NCBI RefSeq assembly: GCF_014359955.1
Contig: NZ_JACIYL010000176.1
Location: forward strand, 1 to 6,939
DNA: 6,939 bases
From: Thermogutta sp.
GTDB taxonomy: Bacteria > Planctomycetota > Planctomycetia > Pirellulales > Thermoguttaceae
Reading direction: 5' to 3'
The position numbers and the translations under genes are program-made. Numbering within the stretch: position 1 is the stretch's first letter; the number at the start of each line of letters is the position of its first letter. Below the pieces are notes generated by a model. That model ran no database searches. It saw nothing but the letters and a program-made list of their open reading frames with translations, and had not been told where the DNA came from. Positions 1 to 6,373 of the stretch are shown here, piece after piece.

Positions 1-436
1 TGGTGCGTTCCAGTTCCGGGATCAGCTTTTCAAAGACCTCCACGGCATAATCTTCCGCTTTGGCCCGGGTCACGTGGGGCAGAACGTTTCGCTGCTGCGG
101 CGATCCGAAAACCAGAATCGTGCCTCCCAGGTCGGCGCAGCATCGGGCAAGTTCACACAGGTATTCGGCGGTTCGCTGGCGAACCGTTTCCTCGGGAGAC
201 GTGAGGTGAAAGCCTTCCGTCTTGGCCAGCAGCCAGTGCAGCCCCACCGTCTCCAGTCCCGCCTTTTCAATGGCCTGCCGGATTTCCGTCCGCCGCTGCG
301 GCGACAGGTCGGTCACCCGTTCCGCAAGCGTGAAGGGGGCAATCTCGATGCCTTCATAGCCGCACTCGGCAGCCAGGGCCAACCCGTCTTCCAGCGACCG
401 ATCCTGAAAAGTTTCATTGCAAATGGCGAATCGCAT
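1..436 (-). CDS. Sugar phosphate isomerase/epimerase family protein (partial, N-terminal part)
   Basis: The reading frame starts at an ATG on the minus strand (434-436) and runs off the left edge with no stop, giving the first 145 residues. The protein begins MRFAICNETFQD and continues with an alternating strand/helix pattern: GYEGIEIAPFT near residues 26-36, GLETVGLHWLLA near 60-71, and GGTILVFGSPQQRN near 104-117. This is the TIM-barrel pattern of the xylose isomerase-like/AP-endonuclease-2 family, where the barrel strands carry metal and sugar ligands. These cytoplasmic enzymes interconvert keto and aldo sugars or epimerise them; the substrate cannot be read from the sequence. A purine-rich GGGGGA lies just before the ATG. 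The downstream half, including most metal ligands, is outside the window. A tagatose/psicose 3-epimerase or an inositol-pathway isomerase is equally possible. The family call is firm and the specific function is open. Confidence 0.8.
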   Translation of the reverse strand, partial: MRFAICNETFQDRSLEDGLALAAECGYEGIEIAPFTLAERVTDLSPQRRTEIRQAIEKAGLETVGLHWLLAKTEGFHLTSPEETVRQRTAEYLCELARCCADLGGTILVFGSPQQRNVLPHVTRAKAEDYAVEVFEKLIPELERT

Positions 437-823
437 AATATCCCCCGACAACTGTGAAAAGATCACTTTTCCCCCGTACACCGGGATGAGGCGTCGAACG
501 TTCGATTCCGTTGGACATTCTTTCCTGATTCGATCTGCGTACGAACCCCTGGTGTTTCCCCCATTTTAGATGGGAATACTCATTCATTCCACAACCCTGC
601 TCAGCCTCCTTCCGCTGGGGCCAAAAATGGCGCGGACTGTCTCGCCGTTGGTGGAACGGAGGGCCATGTTCCTTTATAATTCCCGACAAACCGACGCAAC
701 CGCGCGGACATCGTTGGTCGTGTGACTTCCCGTGGGCAAACCGATTTGGCCCTTCCCACAATGATTGCTCCCCAACAACCAGGTCGTTTTCCTGTGGGAT
801 TCCCCTTCCCATTGCGAGTGCCT
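437..823. other. Gene-poor divergent region between the isomerase and tadA
   Basis: About 390 bp separate the divergent starts of the isomerase and tadA. I see no convincing gene. Short open frames here lack recognisable content, and no tRNA fold or SRP RNA core is present. The stretch holds a perfect 12-bp palindrome (TCGAACGTTCGA, 494-505), a small inverted repeat (GAAAAG/CTTTTC, 453-468), another (CCCAT/ATGGG, roughly 559-574), and the candidate tadA promoter described separately. A frame continuous with tadA extends back to a GTG at 722 and an ATG at 761, but it adds residues not expected in TadA. Confidence 0.5.
652..680 (+). promoter_or_regulatory. Candidate sigma70-type promoter of tadA
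   Basis: A perfect -10 hexamer TATAAT (675-680) is preceded, after a 17-nt spacer, by TGGAAC (652-657), a weak match to TTGACA. Transcription would start near 687 and leave a leader of about 137 nt before the preferred tadA start. The -10 and spacing are good and the -35 is poor. This is a call by eye. Confidence 0.4.
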
Positions 824-1294
824 ATGGACACCAACACGCATGAGCATTTCATGGAGCTGGCGCTTCGCGAGGCCGAGCAGGCATTCGAAGAAGACGAAGT
901 CCCCATCGGCGCGGTGATCGTCCATGAAAACCGGGTCATTGCTTCAGCCCACAATCAAAGGGAACGGCTGCGGGATCCGACCGCCCACGCTGAAATGATC
1001 GCCATCACCCAGGCCGCGGAAGCCCTGCGATCATGGCGGCTGGAAGGCTGCACTCTCTATGTCACGATAGAGCCCTGTCCCATGTGTGCGGGGGCCATCC
1101 TGCAGGCAAGAATTCCCACAGTTGTCTACGGGGCGGATGATCCCAAAGCGGGTGCTGTGCGTTCGCTCTACCGGCTTCTGGAAGATTCCCGGCTGAACCA
1201 CCGCTGCGCTGTTATCCCCGGTGTTCTGGCCGATAAGTGCACGGACATCATCCGTCGTTTCTTTCAAAAACAGCGTGCCCTGGGCAAAAAATAG
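824..1294 (+). CDS. tadA: tRNA-specific adenosine deaminase TadA
   Basis: TadA deaminates adenosine 34 (wobble position) of tRNA-Arg(ACG) to inosine in the cytoplasm, letting one tRNA read several codons. From the ATG at 824 the protein is 156 residues, the usual family size. It has the zinc-dependent cytidine/deoxycytidylate deaminase fold. The HAE motif (His55 zinc ligand, Glu57 proton shuttle) and PCPMC (Cys85 and Cys88 zinc ligands) are intact. Flanking TadA features are [10 protein letters not shown] (24-33), the Asn44 region [14 protein letters not shown], and [15 protein letters not shown], the last distinguishing TadA from plain cytidine deaminases. The frame is open upstream to a GTG at 722 and an ATG at 761. 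I chose 824 because the family starts about eight residues before the FMELAL helix. No clear Shine-Dalgarno precedes it. It is followed 79 nt later by the oxidoreductase, probably a separate unit. Confidence 0.95.
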   Translation: MDTNTHEHFMELALREAEQAFEEDEVPIGAVIVHENRVIASAHNQRERLRDPTAHAEMIAITQAAEALRSWRLEGCTLYVTIEPCPMCAGAILQARIPTVVYGADDPKAGAVRSLYRLLEDSRLNHRCAVIPGVLADKCTDIIRRFFQKQRALGKK

Positions 1295-1373
1295 ATCGCC
1301 GTCACAAAAAACCGGGACCTTCCCAGTGGACAATGTGCACGTGAATTAATCTCGATCGGTTGGGAGGTGAGCT

Positions 1374-2765
1374 ATGCCGTCGGAACAAACTGGCAAAAAC
1401 CAAGTGACTTCCCGCACAACGCGCCGGGAATTTCTCCGCCAGGGTGCCGCAGCGACCGCCATCGGAGGATGGACGCTGCTTCCTGATGCAACTTCCGCGG
1501 CCGAAACTCCGGCCAACGAACGGGTGGTACTCGCCATCGTGGGTTGTGGAGGTCGTGGAAGTGCTCTGGCTGGCGGCTTTCTGGAACGGGGTGATTGCCG
1601 TATCGCCTATGTCTGCGATCCCTTTTTGCCCCGCGCCGAAGCCCTCGCTAAAACAGTGGCCCAGGCACAGGGGACGGCTCCCAGGATCGTGGATGATCTC
1701 CGCAAGGCCCTGGACGATAAGAGCGTGGATGCCGTCGTGTCGGCCACACCGGATCACTGGCACGCGTTGAGCACGGTCTGGGCGTGCCAGGCAGGGAAGG
1801 ACGTCTATGTTGAGAAGCCCGTCTCCCACAGCATCTGGGAAGCCCGCAAGATGGTGGAGGCGGCTCGCAAGTATCAGCGGGTGGTCCAGATCGGCACGCA
1901 GAATCGGAGCGCTCCCTACAATTTTGACGCCAAGGAGTACATCAGCTCGGGGAAGCTGGGACGCATCCACCTGTGTCGGATCTACAACCAGAAGTTTTGG
2001 GGCAATTTCCCACCCAAGCCGGATAGCGATCCGCCGCCGGGTCTCAATTGGGACATTTGGAATGGCCCCGCCCCCGAAGCCCGATACAACTTCAACTATC
2101 AACACAACTGGCATCACTTCTGGCGGTACTCCGGTGGTGATATTGCAAACGACGCGAGCCACCAGATCGACCTCGCTCGGTGGCTGCTGGGCGTCGGTTG
2201 TCCCAGGACCGTGTACTCCGTCGGCGGACGATTCGACAGCGAAGGAGCCGCGGAAACACCGGATACGCAGATCGCCGTGTACGAGTACGATGGGCTCCTG
2301 GTAACCTTTGAACTGACGCTCTACACCCCTTACATGCTGAAAATCGATCCGGAAGTCCGCAACAGCGATATGTTTCCCTACTGGCCGCAGTGCGCCACCC
2401 GGATCGAGATTTACGGCACAGAAGGCGTCATGTATGTGGGACGTCACGGAGGCGGCTGGCAGGTGTTCGAACGGCCCAAATCACGCCAGCCGGTTGTCAC
2501 AGCCCAGCGGTACGGGCGATTCCCGGATCCAGAACACAAGGCCAACTTCATCGAATGCATCAAATCGCGCAAGCTGCCCAACGCGGATGTGGAAGAAGGA
2601 TACCGCAGCGGTCTCCTCATTCACTATGCGAATATCAGCCTTCGCCTGGGTGGCGTGAAGATCGTGCTCGATCCTCAGAAAGAAATTCCGCTGGAACCCG
2701 CCGAAGCCCACTCCCTCATCAAACGCGACTACCGCCCACCATACGTCATCCCCGAAAAGGTGTGA
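1374..2765 (+). CDS. Tat-exported Gfo/Idh/MocA family NAD(P)-dependent oxidoreductase
   Basis: This 463-residue protein belongs to the glucose-fructose oxidoreductase/inositol dehydrogenase/MocA family, which oxidises or reduces sugars and cyclitols. The N-terminus has a twin-arginine signal: TRREFLRQG (Arg17-Arg18), a short hydrophobic stretch (about 24-36) and a likely cleavage site near TSAAE (40-44). It should therefore be folded with its cofactor in the cytoplasm and then exported. The Rossmann domain starts at VVLAIVGCGGRGS (51-63), with the nucleotide-binding glycines at 57-62. Next come TPDHWHA (125-131) and the family hallmark VEKPVSH (Glu147-Lys148-Pro149, lysine catalytic). The C-terminal domain includes GGDIANDASHQIDLARW (254-270), with the putative catalytic His263 and Asp266. 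The start follows a strong ribosome site, GGGAGGTGA (about 1361-1369). The substrate is unknown. Its type is greatly expanded in Planctomycetes, and the sugar isomerase upstream fits a carbohydrate role. Confidence 0.93.
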   Translation: MPSEQTGKNQVTSRTTRREFLRQGAAATAIGGWTLLPDATSAAETPANERVVLAIVGCGGRGSALAGGFLERGDCRIAYVCDPFLPRAEALAKTVAQAQGTAPRIVDDLRKALDDKSVDAVVSATPDHWHALSTVWACQAGKDVYVEKPVSHSIWEARKMVEAARKYQRVVQIGTQNRSAPYNFDAKEYISSGKLGRIHLCRIYNQKFWGNFPPKPDSDPPPGLNWDIWNGPAPEARYNFNYQHNWHHFWRYSGGDIANDASHQIDLARWLLGVGCPRTVYSVGGRFDSEGAAETPDTQIAVYEYDGLLVTFELTLYTPYMLKIDPEVRNSDMFPYWPQCATRIEIYGTEGVMYVGRHGGGWQVFERPKSRQPVVTAQRYGRFPDPEHKANFIECIKSRKLPNADVEEGYRSGLLIHYANISLRLGGVKIVLDPQKEIPLEPAEAHSLIKRDYRPPYVIPEKV

Positions 2766-2814
2766 TGTGAATCCCCGCTCTGTCTCGCGATTGCCAATGG
2801 GCAACTGCCAGCGG

Positions 2815-2843
2815 TGGACCATTCCCAACCGGTAACCTATTAT
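2815..2843 (+). promoter_or_regulatory. Candidate sigma70-type promoter of the phosphatase gene
   Basis: TGGACC (2815-2820, four of six matches to TTGACA) is followed by a 17-nt spacer and TATTAT (2838-2843, five of six matches to TATAAT). The start would lie near 2850 and give a leader of about 105 nt before the phosphatase. It lies in the 190-bp gap after the oxidoreductase, suggesting the phosphatase is transcribed on its own. The gap also holds a small inverted repeat, TTGCC/GGCAA (about 2791-2804), without a T-run, so it is not a convincing terminator. Confidence 0.45.
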
Positions 2844-2955
2844 GGGGATGAGAGGAATTTTTCACAGGGAACGCCGGAGTGCGGACGATTCCCCTCGGTA
2901 ACTCCTGAGGCGGGCCCTCCGTGAAGGCTTCAAGATCCTTCCTTTATGCCTGCGC

Positions 2956-3462
2956 GTGCCAAGGCTTATGGTGATCGATCAAATCCTGGATCATTTGTTT
3001 GTGGGTTCGTGTCCGGTTGATTACAACGACGTGGAATCCCTGAAACGGGCAGGCGTCACGGCGGTATTGAATCTCCAGACTGACGAGGATATCGCCTCTC
3101 GTGATATTCAGCGGTCGGCCGTTGAGATGGCGTATCGCCGGGCAGGAATCAAGGAGGTACGGGAACCCATCCGCGACTTCGATTACGACCATCTCCGAGC
3201 TCGGCTTCCCGAGGTTGTGCGGGCGTTGCGAGAGTTGCTCCAGAGCGGCCACAAAGTCTTTGTCCATTGCACCGCGGGGATGAACCGTTCCCCCACGGTG
3301 GTCATCGCCTATCTGCACTGGGTGCTCGGGTGGGATCTCTATCAGGCGGAGTCCCACGTCTACGCCCGGCATTACTGCTACCCGCTTACCGCTGCCATCG
3401 CATCCCAGCCGGTCCCCACGTTTGATGAAAACCCGAGCGACCCGGCGCGTGAATCGTCTTAA
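2956..3462 (+). CDS. Dual-specificity phosphatase, SEX4/laforin-like catalytic domain
   Basis: The 168-residue product is a stand-alone cysteine-dependent phosphatase. The P-loop is VHCTAGMNRSP (103-113), with nucleophile Cys105 and phosphate-binding Arg111 (HCx5R). The general acid is probably Asp74 in IRDFD (72-76), 31 residues before the cysteine. From memory, several blocks match the plant glucan phosphatase SEX4 rather than generic family members: LFVGSC (14-19), IRDFD, RLPEVV (83-88), HCTAGM, and the region after the P-loop with a WV.G element and a helix beginning near QAE. SEX4 and laforin remove phosphate from starch or glycogen using CxAGxGR; here the sixth position is Asn110 instead of Gly, and no carbohydrate-binding module is present. 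Phosphoprotein or lipid substrates remain possible. The frame opens with a GTG at 2956; an ATG at 2968 (residue 5) is an equally good start, and neither has a clear ribosome site. The gene converges on top6B, with 53 nt between stops. Confidence 0.85.
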   Translation: MPRLMVIDQILDHLFVGSCPVDYNDVESLKRAGVTAVLNLQTDEDIASRDIQRSAVEMAYRRAGIKEVREPIRDFDYDHLRARLPEVVRALRELLQSGHKVFVHCTAGMNRSPTVVIAYLHWVLGWDLYQAESHVYARHYCYPLTAAIASQPVPTFDENPSDPARESS

Positions 3463-3483
3463 GGAGGTTTCTCCCCGAACGCG

Positions 3484-3505
3484 AAAACGGGCGACGCAAG
3501 GCCCG
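3484..3505 (-). terminator. Possible intrinsic terminator of top6B
   Basis: On the minus strand, just after the top6B stop, CGGGC and GCCCG (plus-strand 3501-3505 and 3488-3492) can form a 5-bp GC stem around an 8-nt loop, followed by TTTT. The stem is short, so this is a weak candidate. It lies between the convergent stops of top6B and the phosphatase. Confidence 0.35.
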
Positions 3506-3515
3506 GGAGCCACAA

Positions 3516-5603
3516 TCAGAACATCTTCAACTGAACCGGGAAATCCTTCTTCGCAGCGGTCGCCACCTGGCCTTCGCTCTCCGGATTCACGATAATGACC
3601 GCGCCGTCGAATTCCTCGGGAGTGGGATCATCACGGAGGGGACGCCCATGCTCATCCAGTTTGATGTCGGCCTCGGCCGTCACGCGTTTGGCGACCTCCA
3701 TGAGGTCCCGATACACTTCGTCACGATCCACGCCTCTCATAATGGAGACGGCACTGGCCACTTCCTTGAGATAACGCAAAAAGATATTCCGTCGTTCGCC
3801 CTGCTGACGCACCCGCAGACGCCGTCGCAAATACATTCCCAGCCGTCTCCCGACGGCTTGAAATGCCAGCCGCAACTCTTTCTGGATTTCCGGATAGGCC
3901 GCAATGGCCTCCTTGGATTCGCTGGTGAACGGCACCCACACGCTGGCGAAATGCACAAGAAGTGTCACCGGACCGCTCGGCAGGGAGTTCCGCGACTGGC
4001 TCAACCCGTAGGGTCGCCAATTCGTGCTCATCACCGTCTGCGTGATGGCACAGGCTCCGGCCTGGAAGAGAAGCGGCACGCGGTTGGCATAGCGAAGGAC
4101 AGTCATGGTTTGTCCCTCCGTGAGGTTAACGCTTTGCAGCGCCTCACAGAGCTGCTGACGCTCCCTGGCCTTGAGTTTGGCAGGAGACATGCGCGCCTTC
4201 AGCCGTGCCTGCTGAAGAATCTTGTCCGCACCCTCGGGACCAATGCCATCGAACGTTGTCGTCAAGAACTGCCGGAGGGTTCGCGCATCCGTCTCGGCAA
4301 GCAGCTCCTCCAGAGTCTCCAGTGAGACGCGGTAAGTGGCGGGCGCTCCACCGTACGCCAGGCCGACTTCCACCTGGAACGGATTCCCGCGATACACGGC
4401 TGGGGGACGTGTGACGGCCGTGTAAAACTCGCCGGGCACCAGTTGCCGCAGTCCCCGCAGAATAAGCTCCTCTCCAATCGGTGACAGGCAATCGGTGGCA
4501 GGCGATTGAATCTTGGTGGTTTGCAGGGCTTGAAAAAGCGCCTCGGCTTCGTGACGACCGACTCGCCGCGGATTGGCACGGCTGCTCAGCCCCGCGGTTT
4601 CGAGAATTTTTTGGGCAACCGCCGGACTGACCCGTGAGAAGGACTCCGTGAGAAAACCGCTCAAGGTGTTCGCTTTGGTGTCCTTGAGCATCGTCACCAG
4701 CCAGCCCAATTCCACCCCGTAAGGGTGAGGTTTGATTTCTTTGGGCTCGGGCGGCAACTGTTCGGCAACACGGGGAAAGTCCCGGGTTTTGCCCTCGGGG
4801 TCTTGGTAGTGAAGCGTCACATGGGGATTAGCTATGGCCGTCTGGAAGAGGTACTCATCGACGCTTCCCCGCCCTCGCTGGTATTTGGCCTCAAGTTCGA
4901 TGGCCACCAGCGTCCCGTGTTCCACATCATTCCAGGGCAGGCCGAACGGCTGAAGAAACTCACCAATATTCTCGTTCGCCGGGATATCGACGCCGTCCCC
5001 TTTGCCGTTGACGATTTCCGGTCGGTTGTTCTTGGTGTCAATCTGAATTTGATAGAAATGGGCAGGCTTCCTCGGGCCGGTTTTGGAAACGATGCTCACC
5101 GGCTTCCCGGTGGTCAAAAGGCCGTACATCCCGGCCGCACTGATGCCAATTCCCTGCTGCCCGCGACTCTGACGAAGCCGGTGGAATTTCGAGCCGTAGA
5201 GCAGTTTTCCGAAAATGAGGGGTATTTGCTTTTTGACGATGCCTGGCCCGTTATCCTGCACAATAACGCGGTAGCGGCTCTCTCCGGTGGGATCGATGCG
5301 GACCCACACCTCGGGCAGGACGCCGGCCTCTTCGCACGCATCCAGGGCATTATCCACGGCTTCTTTGACGGCCGTCAACAGCGCCTTGCGGGGATTGTCG
5401 AACCCCAGCAGGTGGCGGTTTTTGGCGAAGAATTCGCTGACGGAGATCTCGCGCTGTTTGGCAGCGAGGCTCTCGGCACTCACCCGCCGACGCGGTTGGC
5501 CGTTTCCACCCGCCGCGGACGAAGCCTCGGACTGACCTGCCTGACGCGATTTTTCAATAGTTTGAGGACTCTGCTGGTCTTGTTTTGCGGTAGAAACTCC
5601 CAT
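3516..5603 (-). CDS. top6B: DNA topoisomerase VI subunit B, with a duplicated H2TH domain
   Basis: Subunit B is the ATPase of the type IIB topoisomerase, a B2A2 enzyme that passes one duplex through a break made by subunit A. The protein is 695 residues from the ATG at 5603; a GTG at 5612 adds three. Residues 1-50 are a Q/S/R-rich tail. The Bergerat ATPase fold shows EAVDNALDA (81-89; Glu81, Asn85), DNGPGI (117-122) and [14 protein letters not shown] (148-161). An H2TH domain follows (about 310-370), then the transducer (about 380-600) with [12 protein letters not shown] (398-409), VEVGLAYGG (411-419), [11 protein letters not shown] (503-513) and NWRPYGL (528-534). Lys564 probably serves as the ATP-contacting switch lysine. 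The transducer contains about 75 extra residues that resemble the H2TH domain. A C-terminal region (600-695) follows. Archaeal B subunits are about 500-620 residues, so this one is long. No subunit A gene is adjacent. Topo VI is archaeal and plant, and sporadic in bacteria, which suggests transfer. No clear Shine-Dalgarno is seen. Confidence 0.95.
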   Translation of the reverse strand: MGVSTAKQDQQSPQTIEKSRQAGQSEASSAAGGNGQPRRRVSAESLAAKQREISVSEFFAKNRHLLGFDNPRKALLTAVKEAVDNALDACEEAGVLPEVWVRIDPTGESRYRVIVQDNGPGIVKKQIPLIFGKLLYGSKFHRLRQSRGQQGIGISAAGMYGLLTTGKPVSIVSKTGPRKPAHFYQIQIDTKNNRPEIVNGKGDGVDIPANENIGEFLQPFGLPWNDVEHGTLVAIELEAKYQRGRGSVDEYLFQTAIANPHVTLHYQDPEGKTRDFPRVAEQLPPEPKEIKPHPYGVELGWLVTMLKDTKANTLSGFLTESFSRVSPAVAQKILETAGLSSRANPRRVGRHEAEALFQALQTTKIQSPATDCLSPIGEELILRGLRQLVPGEFYTAVTRPPAVYRGNPFQVEVGLAYGGAPATYRVSLETLEELLAETDARTLRQFLTTTFDGIGPEGADKILQQARLKARMSPAKLKARERQQLCEALQSVNLTEGQTMTVLRYANRVPLLFQAGACAITQTVMSTNWRPYGLSQSRNSLPSGPVTLLVHFASVWVPFTSESKEAIAAYPEIQKELRLAFQAVGRRLGMYLRRRLRVRQQGERRNIFLRYLKEVASAVSIMRGVDRDEVYRDLMEVAKRVTAEADIKLDEHGRPLRDDPTPEEFDGAVIIVNPESEGQVATAAKKDFPVQLKMF
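4122..4280 (-). repeat. Second H2TH-like repeat inside the top6B transducer
   Basis: This segment encodes residues 442-494 of the topoisomerase VI B subunit, numbered from the ATG at 5603. It aligns without any gap to residues 313-365 of the same protein, the canonical H2TH position (encoded at 4509-4667). Twenty of 53 positions are identical. The shared skeleton is TL..FLT, F, P, A.KIL..A.L..R..P, then E...L..ALQ. The similarity is at the protein level, so this is an old domain duplication rather than a recent DNA repeat. The copy lies between two conserved transducer elements, VEVGLAYGG (411-419) and LRYANRVP (503-510). Confidence 0.7.
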
Positions 5604-5650
5604 CGCGATCACACGTCCGTGTTGAAGCCAAAAACAGGAAAGAAATTCGC

Positions 5651-5679
5651 ATTATAGCGATCGTAACGAGCTATGCCCA
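5651..5679 (-). promoter_or_regulatory. Candidate sigma70-type promoter of top6B
   Basis: On the minus strand, TGGGCA (plus-strand 5674-5679, four of six matches to TTGACA) is followed by a 17-nt spacer and a perfect TATAAT (plus-strand 5651-5656). Transcription would start near 5644, about 40 nt upstream of the top6B ATG. Position and spacing make it the best promoter candidate for this gene. Confidence 0.5.
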
Positions 5680-5751
5680 CAGGAGAGGTGTTTCACAGGC
5701 GCCACAATATCGTGAGCCCCCTCGAACTCCTTTTATAAAGTCTCACTGTTT

Positions 5752-5780
5752 TTGTCCAGAGTGGCCGAATCCTCTATAAA
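5752..5780 (+). promoter_or_regulatory. Candidate sigma70-type promoter of the small secreted protein genes
   Basis: TTGTCC (5752-5757, four of six matches to TTGACA), a 17-nt spacer and TATAAA (5775-5780, five of six matches to TATAAT) form a well-spaced promoter. The start would fall near 5787, giving a leader of about 80 nt before the ATG at 5869. A small inverted repeat, GGAGG/CCTCC (5781-5793), straddles the predicted start and could be an operator or a 5' hairpin. The TTG at 5752 is in frame with the gene but is better explained as part of the -35 box than as a start codon. Confidence 0.5.
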
Positions 5781-5868
5781 GGAGGACCCCTCCGCAGATG
5801 GCGTCGGCAGGCGGGTTTTCAGGCTGTTTCACGATGACACGGACGGACCAATGGCAGAAAGGATACGA

Positions 5869-6231
5869 ATGATGAAACGCGGAGAGAGAAACCGACAGAC
5901 TATGTTGCGTTGGGTGCTGGGCGTGGCGCTGGGTCTGGCCATGGGAATGTTTCTGGGCCTGGCCCCCGCTGTGGCCCATGACCGCGGCCATTCCGATGCC
6001 CGTAATCACAGGGCGGGGGATCTGTTCCCCAGCTACTGGGCACCGGCGGCACCGGGAGAGATTTCTGCCCCTCTTTATGTCGCTCCGGTCCCCACGCCTC
6101 CTTACGTCGGCCATACCTGGGTCACCTACCAGCCCCTTTATCCCCATGAGTTCCTCTATCCCCATCGAAAGGTGTTTGTCAGGAACAACCCTCAGGGAGG
6201 TTGGACGCGGGTGAGTGTCTGCTGGTGGTGA
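5869..6231 (+). CDS. Small secreted protein, Pro/Tyr/Trp-rich, function unknown
   Basis: I do not recognise this 120-residue protein as a named family. It has a classical Sec signal peptide: Lys/Arg-rich start (3-14), hydrophobic core (about 15-33, VLGVALGLAMGMFLGL) and a likely cleavage after AVA (34-36). The mature part of about 84 residues starts with a His/Asp/Arg-rich stretch. It then becomes rich in Pro, Tyr and Trp (YWAPAAP, APLYVAPVPTPPYVG, TYQPLYPHEFLYPH) and ends GWTRVSVCWW, with a single cysteine near the C-terminus. There is no membrane anchor after the signal and no catalytic motif. I chose the ATG at 5869 because AAAGGA (5858-5863) lies five nucleotides before it; the adjacent ATG at 5872 is equally plausible. 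The frame is open back to 5752, but starting there would place the signal peptide internally. It is probably co-transcribed with the similar-sized secreted gene 142 nt downstream. Confidence 0.72.
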   Translation: MMKRGERNRQTMLRWVLGVALGLAMGMFLGLAPAVAHDRGHSDARNHRAGDLFPSYWAPAAPGEISAPLYVAPVPTPPYVGHTWVTYQPLYPHEFLYPHRKVFVRNNPQGGWTRVSVCWW

Positions 6232-6373
6232 AGCGCGGAAGCCGTCGCCTCGTATCGTCATTTGCCGGAAGATCACCGAGGCAACCAACGAGCCGAATTG
6301 ACCGGGTTCACACGAATCCTTTTCCACATGCTCGAAGAAGGAACGTCAGCTTACGTCAACGAGGACAAAAACC

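Noticed and set aside
571..640. SRP RNA-like core (GCGGAAGGAGGCTGAGCAG on the minus strand)
   Set aside because: The GGAAGG element is present, but the conserved CAGGnCC on one side and AGCAGC on the other do not match, and the surrounding sequence does not form the long SRP hairpin.
722..823. N-terminal extension of TadA from GTG 722 or ATG 761
   Set aside because: The added residues are proline- and phenylalanine-rich and not TadA-like, whereas the ATG at 824 gives the normal start and length. The upstream sequence is more likely the leader.
1327..1352. Promoter upstream of the oxidoreductase (TGGACA at 1327-1332)
   Set aside because: The -35 is good, but the nearest -10-like sequence (TAATCT, 1347-1352) is only 14 nt away and poor, so I did not call it.
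1302..2447. Minus-strand open frame of 381 codons opposite the oxidoreductase
   Set aside because: It mirrors the Gfo/Idh/MocA gene, which has intact family motifs and a strong ribosome site. The antisense product shows no family features.
2946..3020. Short open frame from the ATG at 2946
   Set aside because: It ends after about 24 codons and is out of frame with the phosphatase, whose frame is clearly coding.
3461..3474. Perfect-looking Shine-Dalgarno (TAAGGAGG) after the phosphatase stop
   Set aside because: No ATG, GTG or TTG start lies at a suitable distance downstream, and the next gene is on the opposite strand.
4725..5657. Plus-strand open frame of 310 codons opposite top6B
   Set aside because: It is fully antisense to the conserved ATPase and H2TH part of top6B. 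Its product has no recognisable motif. Long antisense frames are expected in GC-rich coding DNA.
5752..5868. TTG start at 5752 for the first small secreted gene
   Set aside because: It would bury the signal peptide 39 residues inside the protein and has no ribosome site. The TTG fits a -35 box, and the ATG at 5869 has a good Shine-Dalgarno.
6298..6326. Promoter between the two small secreted genes (TTGACC at 6298-6303)
   Set aside because: The -35 matches well, but no acceptable -10 hexamer occurs at 16-18 nt spacing. Co-transcription from upstream is simpler.
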